This document shows positions 35,870-45,117 of a DNA stretch of 64,000 bases, piece by piece (within the stretch, counting starts at the first letter, position 1; every line of letters begins with the position of its first letter). This DNA comes from Streptomyces sp. M92. Its GTDB lineage: Bacteria > Actinomycetota > Actinomycetes > Streptomycetales > Streptomycetaceae. The notes beneath the pieces are model-generated. The model ran no database searches, was not told the origin of the DNA, and was given only the letters and a program-made list of their open reading frames with translations. The DNA is taken from positions 5,704,001-5,768,000 of the forward strand of contig NZ_CP101137.1 of assembly GCF_028473745.1 (NCBI RefSeq), in the 5' to 3' direction. The translations under genes and the position numbers were made by a program.

Positions 35870-37072
35870 TCACGTCCTGCCCATGGCCAGCGGCGGTTTC
35901 CTCTGTCCCGAACCCGGTGCCACTCCGGAACGACTGGGAAGGTCGTCAAGCAGAGCCCCACAGCGGACGCCCGTCTCACGTGCGAGGACCTGCAGACTCC
36001 GCACGCGCGCAACGAGCTCCGGGCGCCGCTGTGGGAACTCGTCCCACAGCCGGTCCAGTTCCGCCAGCAGAAGCCCGAACTGTTCGCGTGCTACGCCGAC
36101 GAGCGTCGGTGCGCCCAGCCGACGGGCGAAGTCGAACACCTTGCCTGCGTAGGGCAAGGGCAGCACAGGCAGGCCGGAAAGCGCGGCGAAGATCAGGAAG
36201 TGCAGGCGCATGCCGACAACCAGGTCCAGGTGACGCATCAGTCCGAGGATCTGCCCGGGACTGTATGCACCGTTCATGATCCGGCCCCTGTCGGGTGCCG
36301 CCATCCTGGACAGGACGGCGTGGGCGTGCCGAACGTCCTGGCGTTCCATCGGTACGAAAACCACGTGGGCATCGAGGCGCCGTACCAGGAAATCGGCGAC
36401 GCCGGCGAGCAGCGCATGGTAGTCGCCCTCGTCCAGGTGCTCGGCCGCCCGGCCCGGCTCCCGCACCGACATGCCCACCAGCCGGGTATCGGTCGGGGCG
36501 CCCTCGCCGGCCATCATCTCCGCGGTGAACGGCTCCGCCGGCAGCAGTAGGGCCGGGTCTGCGGTGACAGTGATGTCACGCTCGACACCGACCTCCTCCA
36601 GAACCAGCCGTGACTCCTCGTCCCGTACCATCACGTCGTCCATGGCCGACACCACCGTCCGCACTGCCTCACGGTCATCCGGTTCGCGCAGGGGACCGGC
36701 GCCGACCGCGTAGGCGAGCGTCCGCACGCCGCCGGCCTGCGCCGCTGCGACAAGTCGCGGATAGCGGCGTGCCTCGCCGTCGTAGAGGACTCCGCCCCCG
36801 CCCAGCACGAGCAGATCCAGGCCCGCGACGGCGTCATGCAGCTGCCGGTGCGGGACTCCCTCCCAATGCAGCACCTCATCCGCGAGCGGTTGGTGCGCAC
36901 GGGTGTGCTCGGCGTCTCGACTGAGGACGATCAGGGACGCATGGGGGCTGTGCGCGCGCAGGCAGGTGAGGACGCAGGTGAGGATCGCTTCGTCCCCCGT
37001 GTCCAGCCCGCCGTAGGAGCCGAGCACTCCGATGCGCGGATCCGACGTGGGAAGCGGCCGTTCGGTGATCAT
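35870..37072 (-). CDS. Polysaccharide pyruvyl transferase family protein
   Basis: A 400-residue CsaB-like protein. IGVLGSYGGLDTGDEAILTC (residues ~12-31), LDLLVLGGGGVLYDGEARRY, VRTLAYAVGAGPLREPDDRE and RHLDLVVGMRLHFLIFAALS are the signature blocks of the family, which transfers pyruvate ketals to cell-wall or exported polysaccharides. ATG 37072 is preceded by AGGAGAACC; the frame to 37285 adds unlikely sequence. No other envelope glycan gene adjoins. Confidence 0.9.
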   Translation of the reverse strand: MITERPLPTSDPRIGVLGSYGGLDTGDEAILTCVLTCLRAHSPHASLIVLSRDAEHTRAHQPLADEVLHWEGVPHRQLHDAVAGLDLLVLGGGGVLYDGEARRYPRLVAAAQAGGVRTLAYAVGAGPLREPDDREAVRTVVSAMDDVMVRDEESRLVLEEVGVERDITVTADPALLLPAEPFTAEMMAGEGAPTDTRLVGMSVREPGRAAEHLDEGDYHALLAGVADFLVRRLDAHVVFVPMERQDVRHAHAVLSRMAAPDRGRIMNGAYSPGQILGLMRHLDLVVGMRLHFLIFAALSGLPVLPLPYAGKVFDFARRLGAPTLVGVAREQFGLLLAELDRLWDEFPQRRPELVARVRSLQVLARETGVRCGALLDDLPSRSGVAPGSGQRKPPLAMGRT

Positions 37073-37310
37073 TCGGTTCTCCTGTCGGAGTCCCAGGGGG
37101 CGGGAAGGGCACAGCGGGCGGAAGGCCACTGAGAGCGCTGTGAGGCGACCGTTCAGACAAGAATCTCGCGTCCTGATGCGAGAGCACCGACCGAGTTCAA
37201 TGGGCTTCGTGTTCGGTTGTCGGGGCCTGGCATCGACACAACGGCGTGGCCAGGAGCGCTGCACTTGAGGCGACCGTGCTCGCAAGGTCCCTTGGTGCCG
37301 AAGCTTCCGT

Positions 37311-37472
37311 TCAGGACTTGTTGCCGGGTTCGTTCCTGCGGGTCTCGAACTCCTTGTGCCCGTTGGGGCAGGACGGGATCTTGTCTCCCTGTGTCACATG
37401 CACCTTCTCGCTGCAGTGCGCGCAGTAGAAGTCGCCCGTCTTCTGCGCTTTCTCACCGGCCTTGGCGGTCAT
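37311..37472 (-). CDS. Zinc-ribbon mini-protein
   Basis: A 53-residue gene (too short for many gene finders). The start ATG overlaps the stop of the alcohol dehydrogenase as ATGA (37469-37472), with GAGGTGA five bases upstream. The sequence has GDFYCAHCSEKVHVTQGDKI and PSCPNGHKEFETRRN: CxxC ... CPNGH, a compact zinc ribbon. Translational coupling points to a role with the dehydrogenase; this could be electron transfer, zinc supply or RNA binding, none shown. Confidence 0.85.
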   Translation of the reverse strand: MTAKAGEKAQKTGDFYCAHCSEKVHVTQGDKIPSCPNGHKEFETRRNEPGNKS

Positions 37473-38794
37473 GATCGGTCACCTCGGCTGCCTTGGTCCG
37501 TCGTCCTGGGTCCCTGCGTGCCGGCGGTGGTGGCGGCTCCGGTGCCGGCCGCTTCGCCCAGACCAGGGGCGACCGAGCCGTCGCCCGCCACGCCGAGAGT
37601 CACCTTGGTCCAGCCCGCTTCCCTCCGGTCGAAGGTGCGGTAGGCATCGAGCGCGTCCTCGGTTCCGACCCAGCGGGTGATCAGCGGGGTGGGGTCGAGC
37701 CGGCCGGCGGCGACCATGGACACGAGCTCGGGCACGTATCGGCGGTGGTTGCAGTTGCCCATCTTCAGGGTGAGGTTCTTCATGAACGCCTCGCCGAACG
37801 GATAGTGCTGCACCTGCGGCGGATAGACACCGACCGTGCCGATCGTGCCGGCCTTCGCCGACATCTGCACCGCCCAGCGAGCGGCCAGCGTCGGGGCGTC
37901 ACCGGGCACCCACGTGCTGCCGTCCGGATTCTGTTCGGGAGCCGCCTCCTGGCGTTCGTGCGCGAACTGCTCGCCCTGATCACGCAGTGCTTCGGCCGCC
38001 GGGCCGTGGGACGGCCGCTGAGCATCCACACCCACGGCCTCGATCACGCGGTCCACACCGATGCCGCCGGTCAACTCCAGAACAGCCTCGACCGGATCCT
38101 CGGCGTTGAAGTCGACCGTTTCGGCATGCTGGTCGCGCGCCAGGTCCAGCCGATCCGCCAGGCCGTCGACGACGATGATGCGCCCGGCTCCCTGGAGACG
38201 GGCGCAGGCGATGGCCGCCTGACCGACCGGCCCGGCACCCACGATCGCCACGGTGTCGCCGTCTCCGACCTCCGCCAGCCGTGCCCCGAACCACGCCGTG
38301 GGGTAGATGTCGGAGAGCAGGATGGCCTGTGCGTCATCGACGGTGTCCGGCAGCGGGACCAGTCCGACGTGCGCGAACGGGATACGGGCGTACTCGGCCT
38401 GCAGACCGTCCAGTCCTCCGGCGGCCTCCGGGCCGCCGAAGAACACGGTGCCCGCCCGTCGGCCGCCCGGGTTGGCGTTGTCGCACTGCGCGTAGTAGCC
38501 GGCCCGGCAGTAGCTGCACGTTCCGCACGCCACGGTGGACGGCACCACCACTCGGTCACCGGGACGGAGGTTACGCACCCCGGAACCGACCTCCTCCACG
38601 ACGCCGACGGCCTCATGACCGAGGATGCGTCCCTCCTGCATGCCGGGCATGGTGCCGCGGATGAAGTGCAGGTCGGTGCCGCAGATGGCGGACGTCGTGA
38701 TCCGCACGATCGCGTCGTACGGGTCCTTGATCTCCGGTTCCGGCACGTCGTCCAGACGTATGTCCCCCAGTGCGTGCCACACGACAGCCTTCAT
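37469..38794 (-). CDS. Zinc-dependent alcohol dehydrogenase (formaldehyde-dehydrogenase-like subgroup)
   Basis: A 441-residue MDR enzyme. Catalytic zinc: SAICGTDLHF and GRILGHEAVGVVEEVG; structural zinc: VACGTCSYCRAGYYAQCDNA; NAD(P) Rossmann motif VAIVGAGPVGQAAIACARLQ. A long insert (about residues 265-310, GEQFAHERQEAAPEQNPDGS) and KMGNCNHRRYVPELV are typical of the glutathione-independent formaldehyde-dehydrogenase-like group. The last ~50 residues are an Ala/Gly-rich tail. ATG 38794 has GGAGAGGAC upstream. Coupled downstream to the zinc-ribbon gene; divergent from the Ppx/GppA gene. Confidence 0.93.
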   Translation of the reverse strand: MKAVVWHALGDIRLDDVPEPEIKDPYDAIVRITTSAICGTDLHFIRGTMPGMQEGRILGHEAVGVVEEVGSGVRNLRPGDRVVVPSTVACGTCSYCRAGYYAQCDNANPGGRRAGTVFFGGPEAAGGLDGLQAEYARIPFAHVGLVPLPDTVDDAQAILLSDIYPTAWFGARLAEVGDGDTVAIVGAGPVGQAAIACARLQGAGRIIVVDGLADRLDLARDQHAETVDFNAEDPVEAVLELTGGIGVDRVIEAVGVDAQRPSHGPAAEALRDQGEQFAHERQEAAPEQNPDGSTWVPGDAPTLAARWAVQMSAKAGTIGTVGVYPPQVQHYPFGEAFMKNLTLKMGNCNHRRYVPELVSMVAAGRLDPTPLITRWVGTEDALDAYRTFDRREAGWTKVTLGVAGDGSVAPGLGEAAGTGAATTAGTQGPRTTDQGSRGDRS

Positions 38795-38971
38795 GTGTCC
38801 TCTCCGTCCCTTCGCGTTCCACGGTTGCACAGGTGGCGCGACAAGCGTGCACCTTATGGCCGTTTTTGGGTGTCCTACCGGGGACCCACGAAACCGGGGC
38901 GTCCCGCCTGCGATGGCGGGGGGCCTGCTGACGGACAGGCGTACGAGTCGGCTCGTGGGTACTCACTGCCC

Positions 38972-39937
38972 ATGCGACTCGGGGTAGCGGACGTCGGTTC
39001 GAACACGGTGAGGCTGGTCATCACCGAGCAAGACGGGGGCCTTCCGCTGCCCGTGCACACCAGCAGGCGGCGGCTTCACCTCGCCGAACGCGTCTCGGCA
39101 GACGGCCGGCTCGCGGCGGACGCCGTCGAGTGTCTGGTCGAGGCGCTTACCGAGGTCAAAGAGGAGGCCCTCCGATGGAAGGTGACTGAGCCGCTCGTGT
39201 TCGCCACAGCCGCCGTCCGGGACGCCGTCAATCGCGAAGAGATCGTGGCCGCCGTACGTGCCCGCACCGGTCTGTCCCTGCACGTGATGTCCGGGGTGAC
39301 GGAAGCCGAACTGACATTCCTGGCCGCCCGGCAGTGGATCGGCTGGCGGGCCGGACCGATGGCCCTTCTTGACATTGGCGGAGGTTCCCTCGAAGTCGCT
39401 TTCGGTCGCGGCGGAACACCGGATTTCGCTGCCTCGCTACCGCTTGGCGCCGGGCGCCTGACACGGGACTACCTGGATCAGGACAGCGTTCCCGCGCCCG
39501 AGCTGGTGAGGCAGGTACGACGACGGGTGCGCCACGAACTGCGAGACGTCGCCGCCCGCATCCAGTGGGAGCGCCCGCGCACCGCCGTGGCCACCTCCCG
39601 CACCTTTCACCAGCTCGGCCGCCTGTGTGGTGCCGCACCCCGCCGTGAAGGGCCGTTCGTTCCTCGTCATCTGTCCCGCAGCGATATGAAGGCGGCACTG
39701 AAGACACTGGTCGGACTACCCGCGCCTGACCGGGCCGAACTGCCGGGCATCTCCGCCGGCCGTGCCCGCCAGTGTGTGGCCGGCGCGATCGTCGCGCACA
39801 CCACCATGCGCTCCCTCGACATCGACCAAGTCGTGCTCTCCCCCTGGGCGCTGCGCGAAGGAGTCATGCTCGCACACCTCCAACGGGACGGCTCGCTCAA
39901 TCCGGGCTCCACCGCTTGGCGGCGGAGCACGAATTGA
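38972..39937 (+). CDS. Ppx/GppA exopolyphosphatase-family phosphatase
   Basis: A 321-residue ASKHA-fold enzyme from ATG 38972: LGVADVGSNTVRLVITEQDG (phosphate-1 loop), ALRWKVTEPLVFATAAVRDA and MALLDIGGGSLEVAFGRGG (phosphate-2 loop) are diagnostic. The C-terminal end SPWALREGVMLAHLQRDG is also typical. It hydrolyses polyphosphate or (p)ppGpp-type substrates. The frame is open for 1.4 kb upstream on the strand opposite the dehydrogenase, but that is a shadow. Confidence 0.92.
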   Translation: MRLGVADVGSNTVRLVITEQDGGLPLPVHTSRRRLHLAERVSADGRLAADAVECLVEALTEVKEEALRWKVTEPLVFATAAVRDAVNREEIVAAVRARTGLSLHVMSGVTEAELTFLAARQWIGWRAGPMALLDIGGGSLEVAFGRGGTPDFAASLPLGAGRLTRDYLDQDSVPAPELVRQVRRRVRHELRDVAARIQWERPRTAVATSRTFHQLGRLCGAAPRREGPFVPRHLSRSDMKAALKTLVGLPAPDRAELPGISAGRARQCVAGAIVAHTTMRSLDIDQVVLSPWALREGVMLAHLQRDGSLNPGSTAWRRSTN

Positions 39938-39957
39938 CCGGTTGCGACTGCTTCGGC

Positions 39958-40371
39958 TCAGGGTTCGGTCCGCGCGCCGTTGTACAGGGCGTTGACGATC
40001 TCCGTCACATTGGCGTACTCGCCGCCGTCCGGCAGTTCCCGCACAGCCTGCAGCGTCGCGTCCGGTGCGTGATGGGCTTCGAGTACATCCAGCACCGTCT
40101 CCCGGTCGGCGGGGAAGGCGGTGCGCTCCAGATGCCGTGCCAGTTCGCCCCTCAGCGACTCCGCCTCGGCAGTCACTCGGCCCTGCTCCCGCTCTTCCCC
40201 GGACGCCGGGACCGGTCCGCTCGGGTCCGTGCGGATGTCGTCGTCCGCCGGCGGCTCTGGCTCGTACGCTTCCTCCGCGTGTGTCGGCCAGCCCGAGCGC
40301 AGGTGGCCCTCCAACTCGTGCTTCATCTCGTCGTCCTTGCGCGGACTGACCGGATTGCTGCCTCGCTCCAT
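39958..40371 (-). CDS. DUF2795-domain protein
   Basis: A 137-residue protein. The N-terminal half is acidic and Pro-rich; the C-terminal ~65 residues (LRGELARHLERTAFPADRET, APDATLQAVRELPDGGEYAN, VTEIVNAL) form the small helical DUF2795 domain. Start ATG 40371 behind GAGGTCAGC. It lies 30 bases downstream of the Vms1/Rv2629-like gene on the same strand, so they are probably co-transcribed. Function unknown; the family is common in stress-related neighbourhoods. Confidence 0.85.
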   Translation of the reverse strand: MERGSNPVSPRKDDEMKHELEGHLRSGWPTHAEEAYEPEPPADDDIRTDPSGPVPASGEEREQGRVTAEAESLRGELARHLERTAFPADRETVLDVLEAHHAPDATLQAVRELPDGGEYANVTEIVNALYNGARTEP

Positions 40372-40401
40372 GAGCTGACCTCGAATCTTTTGTGTGCTTC
40401 A

Positions 40402-41553
40402 TCAGGTCTGGGACGGTTCGTAGGTCCAGCGCAGCAGGGCGCCGAGGCCCCCCACAGGGATGTCGGAACCGTCGGAACCGTCCCCGTCCGGAGAGGGAAC
40501 GATCAGAACGTCGGACGCGGTGGCGGCGGCCGACCGCAGCAGTGCGTCGTCGGCACGCACGGAGATCGGATCACCCTCTCCGAGGGTCTGCACGTCGGTC
40601 CGGCGCACCGCTACCTGATCAGGTTCGGCGCCTATCCACGTCTCACGCGCCAGGTCGGGCCCGCCGGGACGGACCAGGAGCGTGTCCATGCGGTGCTCGC
40701 GGGCAGCCTCGATCACGGCGGGGACACCCTCGACCGCGTCCGTCTGCCCGTCGGTGCCCACCCTCCCGGCGCTGAAACGGTCGAGGGCCGCATCGACGCG
40801 CCGCCGGGTGTACTGCTGCCGCGCCTGCTCGATGGCTCCCTCAAGCGCGGAAGAGGAGGAGCCGGCGGCGCGCCCGCCATGCTCGGTTTCCACCGTCACC
40901 GTACGGAGCGCTTCGGGGAGCCGGTCACGCACGGCAGGCCGCTCACGGGGGTCACCGACCAGCACGACCAGGTCGGCGCCGCTCTCCTCGTACGCGGTCC
41001 CCAGCGCTTCGGCGATCTCGCCCGCGTTGTGCTCCCAGGTGTTCTCGACCTTGAGCTGGAAGTGCCGCTCGGACCAGTCCACCGAGGCCGTACGGTGGAC
41101 CGGCCACTGCTGCCCCTCCGTCTGGCCGGCGACCTGCGGGCCCGCCGCGCCGCGCAGCTCGAAGTCGGCGCCGGTCCGGTCGATGTACGCCACTAGGCAG
41201 TCCGGGTCCTGACTGGACAGCTCCAGCAACGGCGTCAACCTGGGCAGAGCGGCCCAGCAGGCGATCTGACCCTGCGGCGGCCGGGAGAGACGGTGGCTGA
41301 GCACCACGTTCCCGCCGGCCGCGAAGACCACGCGACCGGCCGGGTCCTCCGCGGGCCCGATGTCCGTCAACGCCTCCCGCACGGCTTGGACGGTCGCCGC
41401 GTCGGCACCCGCTTCCTCCAACGTGCGGCACGCCTCCCGTACGGACAGCTCGCGTCGCTTGGCGCCCGACTCGTCGTTCTGAGCCGGGTCGAAGTACACG
41501 GTGGCCCATGGCCCGCCACGATCGAACAGTGGTGTCAGAAATGACAGCTGCAC
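40402..41553 (-). CDS. Vms1/Rv2629-like (bacterial eRF1 family) protein
   Basis: A 383-residue protein starting at GTG 41553 four bases after AGGAGG. VQLSFLTPLFDRGGPWATVY, VENTWEHNAGEIAEALGTAY, EESGADLVVLVGDPRERPAV and AAREHRMDTLLVRPGG match the actinobacterial Rv2629-like family, which has the eRF1/aRF1 fold and is thought to interact with ribosomes, releasing peptides from stalled tRNA or aiding dormancy. The longer ORF to 41862 is not real. Followed by the DUF2795 gene. Confidence 0.85.
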   Translation of the reverse strand: MQLSFLTPLFDRGGPWATVYFDPAQNDESGAKRRELSVREACRTLEEAGADAATVQAVREALTDIGPAEDPAGRVVFAAGGNVVLSHRLSRPPQGQIACWAALPRLTPLLELSSQDPDCLVAYIDRTGADFELRGAAGPQVAGQTEGQQWPVHRTASVDWSERHFQLKVENTWEHNAGEIAEALGTAYEESGADLVVLVGDPRERPAVRDRLPEALRTVTVETEHGGRAAGSSSSALEGAIEQARQQYTRRRVDAALDRFSAGRVGTDGQTDAVEGVPAVIEAAREHRMDTLLVRPGGPDLARETWIGAEPDQVAVRRTDVQTLGEGDPISVRADDALLRSAAATASDVLIVPSPDGDGSDGSDIPVGGLGALLRWTYEPSQT

Positions 41554-41969
41554 ACTTCCTCCTCTTTGGCCCCGTTCGCGGGCCGAGTGCCCGCGGGACG
41601 GCGAGGGACACTCAGGGGAGCTTCGCCGACGCCGAGCGGGCGAGTGCCAAGCTCGGTCCGCCCCCTGCGCGGCACCGAGAGCCAGCCGCAGCGGCGGGGC
41701 CGCTGCCGGGCCAAAGTCCCGGAACGCCGTTTCCCCTCGTGTTGTGCGGGACGCTGCCGACGACGCACGGTTCACGCTTCTCAACGAGCCGGACCAGGAA
41801 CTGTCCCCGCTGCTCCCTGACGCGGCTCCACGTTCCGCGAGCGGTGAAGCGGCAGGACGCACCCTACGGGTGGGATCAGGAGGGACGGGGTACTCGGCGC
41901 TCCGACCGTCCCACCAGGTTCCGAGGCGCTCGGTGCCGCCCCCCAGTACGCGTCACCTTTGGAGCCGTG
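41554..41969. other. 416-bp divergent intergenic region
   Basis: Lies between the Vms1-like gene (minus) and the SDR gene (plus). It must hold both promoters, but I see no convincing operator, inverted repeat or short gene. Confidence 0.5.
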
Positions 41970-42809
41970 ATGTCTCAGCCTCGTCAGCAGCAGGTCCCGC
42001 CCGGTGTGACCACTGAGATGGTGCCCGAGCCCGACCACGGTGAAGACAGCTACCGAGGGTCCGGACGGCTGACCGGTAAAGCGGCCGTGATCACCGGCGG
42101 AGACAGCGGGATCGGACGTGCGGTGGCGATCGCCTACGCCCGTGAGGGCGCTGACCTCCTGCTCTCCTACCTCGACGAGCACGAGGACGCCGAGGAGACC
42201 GCGCGCTGGGTTCGAGACGCCGGCCGTACGTGCGTGCTGGTGCCCGGAGACGTCGCCGACCCGGCACACTGCCGGGCGATCATCGACATTGCCGTGCGGG
42301 AGTTCGGCCGAGTCGACGTGCTGGTCAACAACGCCGCCCACCAGATGACACGCGATTCCGTCACAGACATTCCCGACGAGGAATGGGACCGTACCCTGGC
42401 GATCAACCTCAGCGCCTTCTTCCACCTGACCAAGACCGCCGTACCCCACATGCGGCCCGGATCGGCGATCATCGGCAGCACGTCGGTCAACTCCGACAAC
42501 CCGCCACCGCAACTGCTGGCTTACGACGTCACCAAGGCGGGCATCGCCAACATGGTCGGCTCCCTCGCCCAGATGCTGGCCTCCAAGGGCATCCGAGCCA
42601 ACAGCGTAGCTCCGGGACCCATCTGGACACCGCTCATCCCCGCGACCATGCCGCCAGAGCAGGTCGAGAACTTCGGCTCACAGGTACCGCTCGGTCGGCC
42701 GGGCCAGCCGGCCGAACTGGCACCCGTGTACGTCATGCTCGCCTCCGACGAGGCCAGCTACGTCTCCGGGGCCCGCATCGCTGTCACCGGCGGGCAGCCG
42801 ATCCTGTGA
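41970..42809 (+). CDS. SDR oxidoreductase (YhdF/YghA-like)
   Basis: A 279-residue SDR from ATG 41970 with GGAG five bases upstream. LTGKAAVITGGDSGIGRAVA (cofactor loop; the TGGDSGIG variant is characteristic of this subgroup), VDVLVNNAAHQM, the catalytic serine in IIGSTSVNS and YDVTKAGIANMVG (YxxxK) are present, as is the N-terminal ~35-residue extension. NAD(P)-dependent, probably acting on sugar or stress-derived carbonyl compounds. The stop overlaps the GTG of the phosphomannose isomerase gene, so the two are coupled. Confidence 0.9.
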   Translation: MSQPRQQQVPPGVTTEMVPEPDHGEDSYRGSGRLTGKAAVITGGDSGIGRAVAIAYAREGADLLLSYLDEHEDAEETARWVRDAGRTCVLVPGDVADPAHCRAIIDIAVREFGRVDVLVNNAAHQMTRDSVTDIPDEEWDRTLAINLSAFFHLTKTAVPHMRPGSAIIGSTSVNSDNPPPQLLAYDVTKAGIANMVGSLAQMLASKGIRANSVAPGPIWTPLIPATMPPEQVENFGSQVPLGRPGQPAELAPVYVMLASDEASYVSGARIAVTGGQPIL

Positions 42810-43885
42810 GCGACAAGGGGAAGCCCCTGTATCCGCTGCGACTGACCGTCACGGTGAAGCCTTTGGTCTTCGGTGGCCAGGCGATCGCCCGGCGCCTGGG
42901 CAAGACGGGCCTACCGGACTGGAGCGTCGCGGAGACCTGGGAATGCAGCGACGTCGCTGGCCACCGTAGTGTCGTGACCAACGGCCCCATGGCCGGCCGG
43001 TCACTGCACCGGGTGCTCGGCGACCACCCCGAAGCACTCATGGGCGCCGGCTGGTCCGGCACGTACTTCCCCCTGCTGACGAAGTTCATCGACGCCACCG
43101 GCACCCTTCCCGTGCACCTGCACGCCGACGACGAGGCGGCCCGGCGCCTGGAGAAACAGCCCAACGGCAAGACCGAAGCCTGGCACATCCTGGACGCGAC
43201 CCCCGGCGCGACCGCCCTTTGCGGGGTCGAGCAAGGGGTGACGGCCGACCGGTTGCGTACCGCTCTGGAGGCACAGGACTTCGACACGGTGCTGCGCCGC
43301 TTGCCGGTGCGCGCGGGAGAGACCCTGTACGTGCCCGGCGGCACACTGCACAGCTTCGGGCCCGACACGCTCGTCTACGAGATCGAGCAGACGTCCGACA
43401 TCCAGCAGCACGCGATGCGCTGGAAGATGGAGGACGGCTCCCCGGTGGGCGACGCGGAATTCCGCACCAACCTCGACATGCTGATGCGCCAGGTCGACCT
43501 GGAGACCCGCCCGGACTTCACCCCCGGGCTGAGCATCGCCGTCGGGGACGCGGTGGAGCGGGTGTTCCTGTGCGCGGGCCCGTACTTCGCGCTCGAACGC
43601 TGGCGTGCCGGGACCGCAGAGCCGATGCGGCACGCATTCGCCACCGCGCAGATCCTGTCGAACGTCGGCGCCCCAGTACGGGTACGCGCGGGTACGTGGA
43701 GCGAGGTGCTCGGCCGGGCCGAGACGCTGCTGCTGCCCGCGGCGTGCGGCGAAGTCGAGATCATCGGGCCGGCCGACGTGCTGATCGGCTACCTGCCCGA
43801 CCTCGACCGCGACGTGCGTGGCCCGCTGCTCGCCGCCGGGTACCCGGTGCCGCTGTTACGGCGCTTCATCGCGTCGTCACCCTGA
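42806..43885 (+). CDS. manA: Class I mannose-6-phosphate isomerase
   Basis: A 359-residue type I PMI. LPVHLHADDEAARRLEKQ and GKTEAWHILDATPGATAL supply zinc ligands (His/Glu), and AGETLYVPGGTLHSFGPDTL the third; YEIEQTSDIQQHAMRW follows as expected. GTG start at 42806 overlaps the SDR stop (GTGA). It interconverts mannose-6-P and fructose-6-P, feeding mannosylation or sugar catabolism. Streptomyces often have more than one PMI; being paired with an SDR suggests a dedicated copy, so the symbol describes the family, not necessarily the housekeeping gene. Confidence 0.85.
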   Translation: MSDKGKPLYPLRLTVTVKPLVFGGQAIARRLGKTGLPDWSVAETWECSDVAGHRSVVTNGPMAGRSLHRVLGDHPEALMGAGWSGTYFPLLTKFIDATGTLPVHLHADDEAARRLEKQPNGKTEAWHILDATPGATALCGVEQGVTADRLRTALEAQDFDTVLRRLPVRAGETLYVPGGTLHSFGPDTLVYEIEQTSDIQQHAMRWKMEDGSPVGDAEFRTNLDMLMRQVDLETRPDFTPGLSIAVGDAVERVFLCAGPYFALERWRAGTAEPMRHAFATAQILSNVGAPVRVRAGTWSEVLGRAETLLLPAACGEVEIIGPADVLIGYLPDLDRDVRGPLLAAGYPVPLLRRFIASSP

Positions 43886-44450
43886 CGCGCGAGGAGACGA
43901 CCGACGTCTGCCGACACGGGCCAGCCTTCCAGCGTGAGAAAGAGCAGCCCTCGGTGGCGGCCCAGCATCGTCATCGCCGGTGGCGACTACGCGGAGGGGT
44001 GCAGCCCATTTGGTTGGCAACGGGTATTCACGCACTTGTGACGAGCTCTCCTGCCCGCCACAACCTGATGTCCAAATCCACGCCCAGGGTGCCGAGGACT
44101 CCGGCACACGCGGGACGTAAGCGAGGGAGTACCGACCGAGGTGTCGACCTTCAGAGCGCCTGGAACATGCCGTGTAGGTCTCTCTGCCGCCACCGTCGGC
44201 GGTTGCGTCCTGCGAAGTGGTGGACAGGGTTCCTCCTGCTGCGGCAGGGCCGCCCTCACAGAGCAGAAGGCTCTACGGCGATAGGTGGCAGTTTCGACGC
44301 CGAGGGGGGACTCGGGCCTGTCTCTTGGAGGCGTGGACGCAAGCCTCACTTTGGAGGGCAGCGTCGCTCACGCGTTTGAGTTCACCGCCCGGTGTTACGC
44401 ATACAACGCGGTCACCGCCGCACCCCCGACATCAACACCCTGGAGACCTC
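43886..44450. other. 565-bp stretch without a gene
   Basis: Between the isomerase and the copper-storage gene. Frames are open on both strands without protein-like content, and I see no clear CsoR-type operator. A promoter for the copper-storage gene should lie near its right end. Confidence 0.5.
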
Positions 44451-44861
44451 ATGACCACTGCGGTCAAGGACATGCTCGCCACCTACCCCGCCGACCTGGG
44501 CAACCTGAATCGCGACAAGCTCGCCCGCTGCATCGAGGAATGCATCGCCTGCGCCCAGGCTTGTACCGCCTGCGCAGACGCCTGCCTGTCCGAAGACACG
44601 GTCAATGAACTGACCAAGTGCATCCGCACCAACGCCGACTGCGCCGACATCTGCACTGCGACCGCTGCAGTGATCTCCCGCCACACCGGCTACGACGCCA
44701 GCATCACGCGCGCAATCCTCCAGGCGTGCGCCGTCGCCTGCAAAGCCTGCGGCGACGAGTGCGGGCGCCATGCCGACATGCACGACCACTGCCGGATCTG
44801 CGCGGACGCTTGCCGACGCTGCGAAGAGGCGTGCAACGACCTGCTCACCTCTCTTGGCTGA
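44451..44861 (+). CDS. Four-helix-bundle copper storage protein (Csp3-like)
   Basis: A 136-residue cysteine-rich protein: 18 Cys, arranged as CxxxC and CxxC pairs on predicted helices (ARCIEECIACAQACTACADA, ADCADICTATAAV, AVACKACGDECGRHADMHDH, RICADACRRCEEACNDLL). There is no signal peptide or Tat motif, so it is the cytosolic Csp3 type rather than exported Csp1. Such proteins store many Cu(I) ions in a tube lined by Cys thiols. ATG 44451 is preceded by GGAGACC. No copper exporter or CsoR gene adjoins. Confidence 0.93.
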   Translation: MTTAVKDMLATYPADLGNLNRDKLARCIEECIACAQACTACADACLSEDTVNELTKCIRTNADCADICTATAAVISRHTGYDASITRAILQACAVACKACGDECGRHADMHDHCRICADACRRCEEACNDLLTSLG

Positions 44862-45117
44862 CGCTTGGACGCTCGGCTCCGTCCTTGCCGACCAGCGTCG
44901 ACGGTCGTGGTTCCACGAGATTGAGCATCGGCACATTGACGAACAGACACCGATCGGGAAACACCAAGCGGCCGCAATGCGTGTGCGCGACCCGGTGCTG
45001 TGACCATCGACCGCTCATCACGTGCTCGCCGCTGGAGCGGCCGGAGCGGGAGCGTCCGAACAGGCGCTCCGTGCTGCGTGAACTCATGGCTCCCTGATCA
45101 ACGGGTACCAGGTAGCG

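Noticed and set aside
37493..39937. An 814-codon plus-strand open frame covering the region opposite the alcohol dehydrogenase
   Set aside because: Only its last 321 codons (from 38972) are protein-like (Ppx/GppA); the rest is the shadow of the minus-strand dehydrogenase in G/C-rich DNA.
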